A stretch of 64,000 bases of DNA from Gimesia maris (GTDB lineage Bacteria > Planctomycetota > Planctomycetia > Planctomycetales > Planctomycetaceae), in the NCBI RefSeq assembly GCF_008298035.1, contig NZ_CP042910.1, forward strand, positions 2,004,001 to 2,068,000, given 5' to 3'. The number at the start of each line of letters is the position of its first letter. Positions within the stretch are counted from its first letter, which is position 1. A program made the position numbers and the translations under genes. This document shows, in pieces, positions 36,714 through 45,352 of the stretch. Below the pieces are notes generated by a model. The model did no database searches and was not told the DNA's origin. It saw only the letters and a list, made by a program, of their open reading frames with translations.

Positions 36714-37247
36714 GTATCTCGATTTCTGGCCACGCTCGACGGTTTCCCGTTTGACTGTAGCGTCTCCAAGACCGCCGGGACTGAAAATTGCAGCTCGAGA
36801 GCCACGCTGGTCAAAAGTGGCTCGCTCGGGCGGTACTGTGCTGGCTTGAAAACGGTCACTTTGATCGGAAATCATCCGCATCGGGGATTCCCCTACCACT
36901 TCGGAAGTAAAATTCGCTTTTTAACCTGCAAATTTATTCCGTACCATAGGCTGTCTCCTGTTTTTCTTTCGCGTCTCCCGTTCGATTTGAACTGCTTTTT
37001 ATAGATCGCGAGACGCGATAGTTAAATGGGATGTGCTCCAGAGGATTGTATCTGTTCTTTCAGGCACGGACTCTCTCAGTTTGGCATAACATCTGCTGTT
37101 TCAGCTGTTGCGACAGTAAATCCATAGTCTCTGCTTGAGGTATTTTCGGGTCGGTCAACTCTGCGCCGTCTGGTATTTAAGACCGAACGGGGAGGCAGTT
37201 GTTGAGTAATTATTTCCAGATGAATCGCCAGGAAAAGGATCGAATCA
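36714..37247. other. Gene-free stretch with two inverted repeats
   Basis: No gene seen; the long minus-strand frame reaching into it mirrors the upstream gene. It holds GAGCCAC (36799-36805) with GTGGCTC (36817-36823), perfect 7-bp arms without a T-tract, and TCGCGTCTC (36969-36977) with GAGACGCGA (37010-37018), perfect 9-bp arms around a 32-nt loop. The first may end the upstream transcript. Confidence 0.45.
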
Positions 37248-38672
37248 ATGCAACGAAGAAGCTTGAGTAAATTATTGATGCTCAGTTTATTAACGGGGGT
37301 ACTTTGTACTTCTTTTGCCCCTGCTTTAAAGTCACAGGAAGCAGACAAGGCAAAGCCCAAGCTGCCCGATCAGACTTACATGCCTGTGGTCAAAGAGAAA
37401 CCTTTTGAAGAGGTCATGCAGGCGGATGTAGAGAAAAAACCGAAGTTGATGCAGCGTCAGGAAAATCTGTTCCAAAATCGCTATGACATGAGCGATCAAC
37501 CCTCTGAAACCATGATGTCCGGCGGTCGGAAAGCGGTTCAGGAGGGAGTACGCGTGAAATTGCCCGAAGGCGTGACCTGGGAACAGCTCTCGGCGGCGAC
37601 TCCCGAACGCATTAAAGAGACGAATACCTTTCCGTATGGTTTCCGTCCTTTGCCGCACGCCAATCATCCGGTCGGAGGGCAGGTCTTTCCCAAGAATCAG
37701 ATTGATGCGATCCAGAAGCTGGAAAACCGCGATCTGTCCCGTTTTGATGTCGACTTCGATCTGCCCGATCACCTGACCCCTGAATTTCCACCGCCGATCT
37801 TTCTCTCCAGTCGTCCCGACCTGGGAGATATTTCGCAGGGACAGGTGCTGTCGATCAAGAATTATTACAAACTGTTGAAAGGAAAAGTGACTCCCGTGCA
37901 GATGGAAGGCATGCGGCTGTTGCTGACACCGTTCCCGCAACAGCAGTTTAACCAGACAGAAGATCGCAAAGTGAAAGAAGCGAGTCTGGGAGTATCCTGC
38001 CTGGACTGTCATGTCAACGGACACACGAATGCTGCCTTTCATTTGAATCCGGATACCCGACCTCAAGCCGCTCGTTTTCGGATTGATACCGTCAGTCTGC
38101 GGGGCATGTTCAATCAACAGATACATGGCTCAAAGCGATCGTTGCGGAGCGTCGAAGATTTCAGTGAGTTCGAACAACGAACCGCCTATTTCGATGGCGA
38201 CCATGTGATCGCCGCCAAGAAAGGCGTGCATCTTCCTGATCGCAGTGATGCCGTCGCGATGATGGCACAGATGCAGAATATGCTCGATTTTCCCCCGGCT
38301 CCCAAGCTGGATGTCTTCGGGAAACTGATTCCGGAAAAAGCAACTGAGCTGGAACTGCAGGGGCAGGAAGTCTTCTTTGGCAAAGGTCGTTGTGCCGAAT
38401 GCCATCCGGCGCCGTTTTATCTGGACGATAAAATGCACGACCTGCATCTGGAGCGGTTCTACAAGACTGAAACGATCAGTGATCAGTACAATATGCCCGA
38501 CGGTCCGATTAAAACCTTCACACTGCGTGGGATTAAAGATTCGCCCCCGTATCATCATGACGGCCGTCTGATGACGCTGGCGGACACGGTGGAGTTCTTT
38601 AACCTGGTACTGCAGACCGATCTGACGGAGCAGGAAAAGCAGGCCCTGGTCGCATTTATGAAATGCTTATAA
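37248..38672 (+). CDS. Di-heme cytochrome c protein (cytochrome c peroxidase-like)
   Basis: 474 aa with a signal peptide (LSKLLMLSLLTGVLCTSFAP) and upstream AGGAAAAGG. Two heme c motifs are visible: CLDCH at 251-255 and CAECH at 382-386. Between and after them are blocks typical of di-heme peroxidase-like proteins (FRIDTVSLRGMFNQQIHGSK, TFTLRGIKDSPPYHHDGRL, LADTVEFFNLVLQTDLTEQE). The N-terminal 200 residues are Pro/Lys-rich and lineage-specific. Expected to be periplasmic and to transfer electrons or reduce peroxide. It stands alone, followed by a terminator and an IS110-family element. Confidence 0.85.
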   Translation: MQRRSLSKLLMLSLLTGVLCTSFAPALKSQEADKAKPKLPDQTYMPVVKEKPFEEVMQADVEKKPKLMQRQENLFQNRYDMSDQPSETMMSGGRKAVQEGVRVKLPEGVTWEQLSAATPERIKETNTFPYGFRPLPHANHPVGGQVFPKNQIDAIQKLENRDLSRFDVDFDLPDHLTPEFPPPIFLSSRPDLGDISQGQVLSIKNYYKLLKGKVTPVQMEGMRLLLTPFPQQQFNQTEDRKVKEASLGVSCLDCHVNGHTNAAFHLNPDTRPQAARFRIDTVSLRGMFNQQIHGSKRSLRSVEDFSEFEQRTAYFDGDHVIAAKKGVHLPDRSDAVAMMAQMQNMLDFPPAPKLDVFGKLIPEKATELELQGQEVFFGKGRCAECHPAPFYLDDKMHDLHLERFYKTETISDQYNMPDGPIKTFTLRGIKDSPPYHHDGRLMTLADTVEFFNLVLQTDLTEQEKQALVAFMKCL

Positions 38673-38731
38673 CGGAAATGGCCGGAACGGATCTGAACAA
38701 ATTCGTTCCGCTGGCTGGGGCCTTCTGTTCA

Positions 38732-38772
38732 GACCCGGGAAGCAGAATTATCTGTTTTCCGGGTTCTTTTTT
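38732..38772 (+). terminator. Rho-independent terminator after the di-heme gene
   Basis: Stem GACCCGG-GAA pairs with TTTTCCGGGTTC across a short loop, followed by six T. The left boundary of the IS110-family insertion lies immediately downstream. Confidence 0.8.
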
Positions 38773-38787
38773 AAATAAAGGGGTCAG

Positions 38788-39034
38788 GAACCAAAAATAA
38801 TAGGTTCCTAGTATCTCGGGTACGAGCGGCATTGGACCAGGCTTACAGAATTGATGTGGCTGGTTATATTGATAAGAGCTCATCCCTGATGGCCATCAGG
38901 GATGAGCTGCGACTTTGTAGATCGTCGAGTCCTGGGTGCTGATAGACACCGTGGGTCAGTTGGATCGCAGAGCCGCATCGTTTTCAACCCGAACAGTCGC
39001 TAGAGCCACTCAGGTGAGCTCGTATTTTACTAGG
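38788..39034 (+). ncRNA. Candidate IS110 bridge RNA region (left end)
   Basis: Non-coding left end of the element. It has a hairpin AGGAACC/GGTTCCT (38786-38809), a 32-nt perfect palindrome at 38877-38908, and a region holding GGGTCAG (38953-38959, same as the left boundary 38781-38787) and ACAGTCGCT (38993-39001, same as the right boundary 40012-40020) on either side of a small GC-rich hairpin. Boundary-matching guides in loops are what bridge RNAs of IS110 elements carry. The exact RNA ends are not known. Confidence 0.4.
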
Positions 39035-39046
39035 ATGGGACACACG

Positions 39047-40000
39047 ATGAAAGACTCCTCTTCAATTTCTGTGGTTGGCATTGATGTTTCTAAAGATTCA
39101 CTCGATCTCTTCCATACGATTAATGGCCAGCAGCAGAAGATCGCTTATCAGCAGGATTCCCTCAAGCTGCTTGCCCGGCAGATCATCAAGCTCAACGCAA
39201 CCGTCGTCATGGAAGCCACGGGTGGCTACGAAAAGAAACTGGTCAAATATTTACAGAGCCAGGGAATTGCATGTGCCGTGGTGAATCCGAAGCTGATTCG
39301 TGACTTTGCCAGAGCCTGTGGGAAGCTTGAGAAAAACGATGCCATCGACGCCAGGATCATCGCCTCTTTTGGACAGATGATGCAACCGAGGACGATGGGA
39401 AAAATCGATCGAAACAGGGAGAAACTCAAGTTGCTGGCAACTCGTCGAGAACAGGTTCAAAGTATGATTACCCAGGAATCCAATCGTCAGCAGCAAATTG
39501 AGGATCGGCAAATTCGGGCCTTCATTCAACGGGCGATCCAACTCTATCAGAAACAGCTTAAAAAACTGGACAATGAAATGCTGAAGGTCATTGAAGCCGA
39601 CCAGACCATGAAACAGAAGTCCGAAATTCTGCTCTCTGCGAAAGGTGTCGGCCCGGCAACAACCGCTAACCTGATTGCCGGGCTGCCTGAACTCGGGCAA
39701 CTGAATCGGCAGCAGATCGCCAAGCTCGTCGGCCTGGCTCCTCTCGTTCGGGACAGTGGCAAATTCAAAGGGCAGCGCAGAACATATGCCGGCAGAAGCC
39801 AGATACGGCGGATCCTTTATATGGCGACCTTAGTAGCCACGCGCTGGAACAGTCGCATCAAAGCATTTTACTTGTCCTTATTGGAAAGAGGTAAACCGAA
39901 GAAGCTGGCCATCACAGCCTGCATGAGAAAGTTTATCACCATCCTGAATTCCATGATGAAAAACAATCAGACGTGGGATCAAAATCTTCTTGCTTCTTGA
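39047..40000 (+). CDS. IS110 family transposase
   Basis: 317 aa from ATG 39047; the frame is open back to 38936, but this start gives the usual family N-terminus, VVGIDVSKDSLDLF. The RuvC-like DEDD half shows GIDVSKD (first Asp), VMEATGGYEKK (Glu) and KNDAIDARIIA (last two Asp). The C-terminal Transposase_20 half shows LLSAKGVGPATTANLIAGLP and LVGLAPLVRDSGKFKGQRR with the conserved catalytic Ser, then RRILYMATLVATRWN. Length is slightly short but typical. The frame is uninterrupted, so the element may be active. It depends on an RNA from the element's left end according to current knowledge of the family. Confidence 0.95.
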   Translation: MKDSSSISVVGIDVSKDSLDLFHTINGQQQKIAYQQDSLKLLARQIIKLNATVVMEATGGYEKKLVKYLQSQGIACAVVNPKLIRDFARACGKLEKNDAIDARIIASFGQMMQPRTMGKIDRNREKLKLLATRREQVQSMITQESNRQQQIEDRQIRAFIQRAIQLYQKQLKKLDNEMLKVIEADQTMKQKSEILLSAKGVGPATTANLIAGLPELGQLNRQQIAKLVGLAPLVRDSGKFKGQRRTYAGRSQIRRILYMATLVATRWNSRIKAFYLSLLERGKPKKLAITACMRKFITILNSMMKNNQTWDQNLLAS

Positions 40001-40299
40001 CATAATCCAAGACAGTCGCTGACCCCTTTATTTCCTTTATTTATGGTTGAGTCGGTTTGGCTGCCAGGCTGGTTTGTGATCGCTCATATTTAGGCGGATT
40101 GAGTGATTGCGGTGCCCGCTGATTTTGGAAAACAGACGAGTGGAGTGCTAATAAGCCCTTTAAAGACAGGGTTCTTATTGAATATGAGAAAAATAATGTC
40201 AGAAGAGGTTTACTGGCATACAAACTGCATTTACCCGCAATAGTCAAGCCTGGCAAATTTTAAACAATTCAATGAGATCTACAGCTAAGGAGTGAAGTC

Positions 40300-40446
40300 A
40301 TGTTAGAGACAATTTTATTAATCATCCTGATTCTGTTTCTGCTCGGAGCCTTACCTACGTGGGGCTACAGTCGTAACTGGGGATACGGGCCCAGTGGAGG
40401 GATCGGATTGATTTTGATTATCGTTCTGATTCTGATTTTATTATAA
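40300..40446 (+). CDS. DUF3309 family membrane miniprotein, 48 aa
   Basis: MLETILLIILILFLLGALPT, then WGYSRNWGYGPSGG and a second hydrophobic run IGLILIIVLILILLL. This is the standard DUF3309 pattern: two short membrane segments around a Trp/Tyr/Gly-rich turn. The ATG at 40300 has AAGGAG eight bases upstream, a very good site. Function unknown; related proteins are found in many bacteria and are often stress-associated. It stands alone downstream of the IS110 element and converges on the sulfatase gene. Confidence 0.88.
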   Translation: MLETILLIILILFLLGALPTWGYSRNWGYGPSGGIGLILIIVLILILL

Positions 40447-40471
40447 AGCAGTTTACCTTCAATAAAGGCCG

Positions 40472-41893
40472 CTATGGCTTCTGCTTGCCTTTGCCGGATT
40501 TCCGGTTACGGCCTTTGAGCTGCTTTAACTGTGCGGACAACTCTTTGACGGCGTCGGCCTGCTGTGCGGAAACGTTGACGTTCTCCAGCGGGTCGGTGCT
40601 GTGATCGTAAAGCATCTGCGAGACCAGCTTGCCTTTGGGAAGCGTGTATTCGGTATATCGGAGCGTATCGGTGCGAATGGTATCGCCGTTTCTATAACGG
40701 CTGACAGCGGCCTGTTTCCATTCTGCTGTAGAGTCTTTCATCAGGCTGACGAAGCTTTGCCCTTTCAGGTGTTTCGGCTGCGGGATGTCGGCCAGATCGC
40801 AGAGGGTGGGATAGACGTCAATCGACTCCATCAGCGATGAGCGGCGTTCGCCCCCCTTGATCCCCGGTGCCCGCACGATGAGCGGGATGTGCAGCGAGCT
40901 TTCGTAGCAGCTGTGCTTGCACCAGAGTGTGTGATCGCCCAGGTTCCAGCCATGATCGCCCCAGAGGACGACGATGGTGTTGTCGCTGAGTTGCAGACGA
41001 TCGAGTTCCGCCAGCAGCTTACCAATCTGCGCGTCGGTATAACTCACGCAGGCGTAATAGCCGTGAATCAGGTTGCGGGCGGTTTCTTCAGAGACCGGGC
41101 CCTTCGCGGGAATGTCGGCGTAGGCCCGCAGTTCGCCGAATCTGTGAATTGATTCTTTTGGTGCGTCCTGCGGGACTTTGTGATTGGCGGGCAACTGGAT
41201 TTTGTCGTGGTCGTACAGATCCCAGTATTTCTGGGGAGCGATGAAGGGCAGATGCGGCTTGAAGAAACCGACCGCCAGGAAGAAAGGCTGCTCCTGTTTT
41301 TCCAACTGCTGCAGTTTCTCAATGGCTTTCTCTGCCAATACGCCATCCATGTACGCGTTATCGGGGACGTCGGCTGATTCCCACGCGGGCCCTTTTTTCT
41401 TGTTGCCCAGCTTCTGTCGTGCGGCGTGCTTTTCCTGGTTTTCCGGTCGCTGATACCATTGCACCCCTTTCGGTCGCCACGGCGGTTCGGACCAGCCCTG
41501 CCTGTTGTCGGCGGGGTGATGGAAGATCTTTCCCAGCGACGCCGTGTAGTAGCCGTTCTGTTTGAACTGGGTATTCATCGTCGTGGCATTCGGCGCATCG
41601 CGTTCGGCCCAGGCGAGAAAGTTGACAAAGCGATTCCGCGCAGGGCGGATGCCGGTCATCAGACTGGCCCGCGAAGCACCACAGGTGGGCACCATGCAGA
41701 ACGCCCGCTCGAACAACACGCTGCTCTCGGCCAGCTTGTCGATATTTGGCGAATGAATGTGCTGCTTGCCGTAACAGGCCAGTTCGGGACGCAGATCATC
41801 GACGGCGATAAACAGGACATTGGGACGCTCTGCTGCAAAAGTGGGAGCGGCACAGCACAGCGCAAACAGCAGCAGACTCAAGCGGTACATCAT
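40472..41893 (-). CDS. Secreted sulfatase (iduronate-2-sulfatase-like)
   Basis: 473 aa with a signal peptide at 1-20 (LSLLLFALCCAAPTFAAE). Formylglycine motif CGASR at 71-75 within VPTCGASRASLMTGIRP; this Cys-x-Ala-x-Arg form is typical of iduronate-2-sulfatase-like enzymes. Metal ligands are at IAVDDLRPE (Asp32/33) and VVLWGDHGWNLGDH. It removes sulfate esters from polysaccharides in the periplasm or outside, after the Cys is converted to formylglycine by a maturase not found in this window. A second sulfatase lies at 53969-55402. Start is ATG 41893 or the next codon, both after AAGGA. Confidence 0.95.
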   Translation of the reverse strand: MMYRLSLLLFALCCAAPTFAAERPNVLFIAVDDLRPELACYGKQHIHSPNIDKLAESSVLFERAFCMVPTCGASRASLMTGIRPARNRFVNFLAWAERDAPNATTMNTQFKQNGYYTASLGKIFHHPADNRQGWSEPPWRPKGVQWYQRPENQEKHAARQKLGNKKKGPAWESADVPDNAYMDGVLAEKAIEKLQQLEKQEQPFFLAVGFFKPHLPFIAPQKYWDLYDHDKIQLPANHKVPQDAPKESIHRFGELRAYADIPAKGPVSEETARNLIHGYYACVSYTDAQIGKLLAELDRLQLSDNTIVVLWGDHGWNLGDHTLWCKHSCYESSLHIPLIVRAPGIKGGERRSSLMESIDVYPTLCDLADIPQPKHLKGQSFVSLMKDSTAEWKQAAVSRYRNGDTIRTDTLRYTEYTLPKGKLVSQMLYDHSTDPLENVNVSAQQADAVKELSAQLKQLKGRNRKSGKGKQKP

Positions 41894-42078
41894 CAGTGGT
41901 CCTTGAAATCGAGTGCAGGATTTAAGGGGGGGGGCGCGACATTTGCGTCAGCGAACCGACTTTCTGTGTCAGTATATCAGTCGATTCGGGGGGAGTCTTG
42001 TCTTACCTGAGAGCGGGGGCCGAAAAATGTGACTTTTCGCTGGCATTTATTTATGCCCAACTGATTACTGATTACTGA

Positions 42079-42774
42079 TTATCGCTGTTGTTGAACCGAC
42101 CAGCGGGCAAAACAATTGCCACGTTCGTTTCTTCGAAGAGAGTCCTCCAGCGGGTACAGGCCTGGCGGGACATCGCTGACGCTGATGGAGGCATTAAAAC
42201 GGTTGGGGTAGTATTCCATGATTCTGTGAAGTGAATCATTCGCAGCAAAGCCGGCGACGGTCAGAAAGAATGAGGATGGTTGTTCATGGGGTATGATGCT
42301 CCCGGTGTAATCGCCGTTGACGTGGATGCGCGTGGAAGAGAATCCGGTTTTCAGGACACCTGATAAATCGGATTCAATCCAGACTTTGCTCCAATCAGAA
42401 GACTGCAGTGTGCCTTCGAGGCGGCCTCCAATAAACGTATGGCAAGAGTTATCGGCTCTGATATAACCGTCCGGCCTGACATCGCCGGTGATGATGATTT
42501 CGGAGAAGCCGCTGACATCCAGAGTGGAGTACAGATTGCCGCAGACAAGTATCGTGCCCCCTTCCGGAGCCGAGACTTGATGGAGACAGTCCCCTTCGAT
42601 GATGACGGCTTGTTTCTCTTCGAGAAAGATGGCACCTGAGTCGCCCGTCCGTTTCAGCCAGGGATCGCTTTCCTTCTCGCCATGCTGCCAGTATCCCAGG
42701 GAGCGCTGGAACGCCATGTCCATGACCACATCCGCATGCGCGACACGAACTTGAGTTTCAGTAGAGACGGGCAT
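42079..42774 (-). CDS. Hypothetical beta-helix-like protein, 231 aa
   Basis: No signal peptide. The central region (about 45-165) is a series of short beta strands with regular Gly/Asp/Ser turns (AVIIEGDCLHQVS, TILVCGNLYSTLDVSGFSE, IIITGDVRPDGYIRAD, RLEGTLQSSDWSKVWIESDL, TRIHVNGDYTGSI), like the stacked coils of bactofilin or polymer-forming proteins. No exact family recognised. The tail has DVPPGLYPLEDSLRRNERGN. It lies between a sulfatase and a secreted protein, each with its own spacing, so no operon is implied. Confidence 0.6.
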   Translation of the reverse strand: MPVSTETQVRVAHADVVMDMAFQRSLGYWQHGEKESDPWLKRTGDSGAIFLEEKQAVIIEGDCLHQVSAPEGGTILVCGNLYSTLDVSGFSEIIITGDVRPDGYIRADNSCHTFIGGRLEGTLQSSDWSKVWIESDLSGVLKTGFSSTRIHVNGDYTGSIIPHEQPSSFFLTVAGFAANDSLHRIMEYYPNRFNASISVSDVPPGLYPLEDSLRRNERGNCFARWSVQQQR

Positions 42775-42825
42775 GGTATTCTTCGCTGAATTTAGAAATG
42801 AGAAATGGATCTTGCAGCAACTAAA

Positions 42826-42857
42826 GTGTCAGGTCCAAAAGATCCTGGACCTGACAC
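42826..42857. repeat. REP-like inverted repeat
   Basis: Perfect 11-bp arms GTGTCAGGTCC (42826-42836) and GGACCTGACAC (42847-42857) around a 10-nt loop, in the gap between two minus-strand genes. The GTCAGG core is shared with the arms flanking the IS110 element. Confidence 0.65.
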
Positions 42858-42921
42858 CGGTTGCTATCTGTTCTCACCAATTCTGAAGCAGGTTCGCTGT
42901 TGCGGTAACCTGTTTCCGGCT

Positions 42922-43455
42922 TTACCAGCGGCGGTACGAACTGTAATAGCTGCCGCCATAACAGCCGCCACCATATCCCCCGTAAGAGCCGCGACCCGTG
43001 CTGGCGTAGCTGGGGATGAACTGATCGAAATAGGGGGCGAGCTGGTTGCCGCCTGGGGGTGGTCTGAAGATGACGCCGCCGTCAGGAAGAGACTCAATCA
43101 TTGGCGGATTTTCCGGAACAGGCTCCAGCCCAGGCTCCGCGGGAACCTGCGCGGTGTAGGAACTCATCTGCAGTGTCGTCGTGATGTCCTTCATGGGTCT
43201 GGAGCGTTTCCAGGCGCCGTTCTGATGGATCAGCCATTGGCCTTCTTCGGTCTCAAACATCCAGTGACCATTGTGGAAGTGGTAACGTGCCCGGGTCGCG
43301 TCGTCGTAATTCAGATGCGCGGTCCCTTCACGGACGATGGGATCCAGTTGGATGTTGTCATTGGCTTGGGAATCCTGTTCCGCTGCGGATAACAGCAGGG
43401 GGCTGATGGCCAGTGCCGCTGCGATGGTGAAGACTTTCAATCCCAGGTCTCTCAT
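42922..43455 (-). CDS. Secreted protein with Gly/Tyr-rich tail, 177 aa
   Basis: The second Met (43455) is chosen because AGGAG lies seven bases before it, but only two bases before the Met at 43461. Signal peptide about 1-25 (VFTIAAALAISPLLLSAAE). The middle has RYHFHNGHWMFETEEGQWLI, an aromatic beta-strand repeat, and a Pro-rich linker (PAEPGLEPVPENPPMIE). The last 30 residues are a low-complexity Gly/Tyr/Ser run (YGGYGGGCYGGSYYSSYRRW) with one Cys. Such tails occur in surface-exposed and adhesive proteins. Family not recognised, role unknown. Confidence 0.7.
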   Translation of the reverse strand: MRDLGLKVFTIAAALAISPLLLSAAEQDSQANDNIQLDPIVREGTAHLNYDDATRARYHFHNGHWMFETEEGQWLIHQNGAWKRSRPMKDITTTLQMSSYTAQVPAEPGLEPVPENPPMIESLPDGGVIFRPPPGGNQLAPYFDQFIPSYASTGRGSYGGYGGGCYGGSYYSSYRRW

Positions 43456-43748
43456 TGGCATTCTCCTCTATGGTTGTTCGAGTCGTTAATCGAGTAAAAA
43501 GACATTCCTGAGCAACGACTGCTATTATAGTCACGCTCGGATCGATCAGCGAAGAAAAAAGTGGATGAAAATAGAAATATCAGTTTGCCGCATGCGGTGT
43601 CATCGATCTTGATTCGCACCACGTCTGCGTTTAATACGCGACGATATTATTGGATTCGCACAGCGGAAACCGCTACACTGCTTTAAAATTACGCCCATCG
43701 TCATTGCCTTAATCGGTAGTGCCATTCAATTAAAGCCAGGAGCACTCC

Positions 43749-45290
43749 ATGATTCGTCTGCTACTGTTTGCGATTGTGTTTGTACTGACCACTGCGGTTC
43801 AAGCGGAAGATTCGACGGAATACGATGTCAGCCTGTTCGCTTTTGACGAACACAGCATCCCGTGGAAGTCGAACCTCAAGTTGACGATGACGCCGCCGAA
43901 GAAGCATCCGGACAATCCGCTGATCCCCATCGGTAAAAAGGGAGCCTGCGATGCAGGGGGCGTTCAGTTTTACGGTTCGATGATTGAACACGAGGGAAAA
44001 TATAAACTCTGGTACGTTGCTCTGGACGATACCGTATTCAAGCGGGCGTACCAAGGCCTGCGTGTCGCCTATGCAGAGAGTGACGATGGCATTCACTGGA
44101 CCAAACCGAATCTCGGGCTGGTCGAATATCGAGGTAATACCAACAACAACCTGGTCGCCTTCGATCCTCCGGAAGCCTGCACGATCCACATGATCGTGCT
44201 CCACGAAGCGGACGAGCCCGATCCGACGCGTCGTTTCAAGATGATGATGAATGTGCAGACCCGTCTGGCCGCGCGCAAGAAAAATGTCGCGACCTCAGTT
44301 GCTTTCTTCAGTGCAGACGGACTGCGCTGGCGGGCTGCCACCAAGATGGAGTTCGAGAACGGCCAGATCAAAGATGAATACCGCACGCTGCCGCCCGTGC
44401 ATTTTGAGCAGGGCGGTCTGTTTCGCTGGAAAGGCATGTACCACCTTGCCGGTCAACAGATTACTCCCTGGGTGTATCAGGCTGATGGCAAAGTGGCGGG
44501 GCGGGTGATGACGACGTATCGCTCGCCGGATCTGATTCACTGGCAGGAATCGCCCGCATTCGGTTTCATGCGCGGCACCGCGATTGGCATTCCCGGCAAG
44601 CCCGCTGAAGATGAGGAAGCACATTTACCCTCGTCGGTGTGGCATCGCAACAATGTGCTGCTCGGCGTTTACGGGATCTGGCGGGGCGCTGCCGAGTGGA
44701 AAGATCGGATCATCGATCTTGGCCTCAATATCAGCAACGATGGCATTCACTTCCGCGAACCGATCCGCGACTACGTGCTGATTAAAGCCGGTCAAGTTGG
44801 CGAGTGGGACGTAGGCGGCCTGCTCCAGGGACAGGGCTTCGCTCATGTCGGCGACGAGACCTATATTTACTACGGTGCCTGGGATCTGACGGTAGCCCCG
44901 AAGTTCCCGCCACGTGGCGGTGTGGGATTGGTCACGATGCGACGTGACGGCTTCGGTTATCTGTCGCGAATCGACGAAAGTGCCGCTGCGGTATTTGACA
45001 CGATGACCATTCACCCACAGCAGAACGGCGTCCGCCTGATCGCGAATATTGACCAGGCCAATATCGGATCCCCGCCGCGCGTTGAGCTGATTGATAACCG
45101 GGGCAAATCCATCGCCGGTTATTCGGGCAAGAACGCTGCCAGGCTCACTCACAACGGCACGCGTCAGGCGATCATCTGGCCGGCCACAAACAGCGACGAT
45201 ATTGCGGTCACCGAACCATTCTCAATTCGGGTTACCTTCGCGAATGACAGCAGCGCACACATCTACGCGCTTTATGTTGATCAGCAATGA
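43749..45290 (+). CDS. Secreted GH43/GH32-like five-bladed propeller protein
   Basis: 513 aa, signal peptide 1-19 (LLLFAIVFVLTTAVQAED), AGGAG before the ATG. The main body shows propeller-type motifs of the GH43/32/68 superfamily: EGKYKLWYVALDD, VAYAESDDGIHWTKPNLGLV, VAFFSADGLRWR, TYRSPDLIHWQESPAF, NISNDGIHFREPIRDY and ETYIYYGAWDLT. A beta-sandwich C-terminus (about 420-513) closes it. Exact substrate and even catalysis are uncertain, because the Asp/Glu catalytic set cannot be placed with confidence. A role in glycan breakdown is suggested by nearby sulfatases. Confidence 0.75.
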   Translation: MIRLLLFAIVFVLTTAVQAEDSTEYDVSLFAFDEHSIPWKSNLKLTMTPPKKHPDNPLIPIGKKGACDAGGVQFYGSMIEHEGKYKLWYVALDDTVFKRAYQGLRVAYAESDDGIHWTKPNLGLVEYRGNTNNNLVAFDPPEACTIHMIVLHEADEPDPTRRFKMMMNVQTRLAARKKNVATSVAFFSADGLRWRAATKMEFENGQIKDEYRTLPPVHFEQGGLFRWKGMYHLAGQQITPWVYQADGKVAGRVMTTYRSPDLIHWQESPAFGFMRGTAIGIPGKPAEDEEAHLPSSVWHRNNVLLGVYGIWRGAAEWKDRIIDLGLNISNDGIHFREPIRDYVLIKAGQVGEWDVGGLLQGQGFAHVGDETYIYYGAWDLTVAPKFPPRGGVGLVTMRRDGFGYLSRIDESAAAVFDTMTIHPQQNGVRLIANIDQANIGSPPRVELIDNRGKSIAGYSGKNAARLTHNGTRQAIIWPATNSDDIAVTEPFSIRVTFANDSSAHIYALYVDQQ

Positions 45291-45352
45291 ACCGTGCAGT
45301 GATTGAAACGGTGTGATACGGTTCTATTCAACAATTCAAATGTGAGAGAGCC

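Larger units (their letters stand above)
38773..40033 (+). mobile_element. IS110-family insertion element inside a split 15-bp inverted repeat
   Basis: Bounded by AAATAAAGGGGTCAG (38773-38787) and its exact reverse complement CTGACCCCTTTATTT (40019-40033). The transposase occupies 39047-40000, leaving about 260 bp of non-coding left end and only 20-33 bp of right end, the IS110 (not IS1111) arrangement. IS110 members normally lack terminal inverted repeats and often enter REP-like palindromes, so these arms may be the two halves of the target. In that case the element proper is about 38788-40020. No target duplication is seen, as expected. Confidence 0.85.

Noticed and set aside
36198-36899. 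233-codon minus-strand frame over the end of the BlaR1-like gene
   Set aside because: Mirror of a well-supported coding region, with no family resemblance and no start signal.
38936-39046. N-terminal extension of the IS110 transposase
   Set aside because: Family proteins start close to the GIDVSKD motif, and the extension overlaps the proposed guide region and stem of the element's RNA.
42058-42079. Short tandem CTGATTA repeat beside the 231-aa protein gene
   Set aside because: Only about three units of seven bases, too little to carry meaning by itself.
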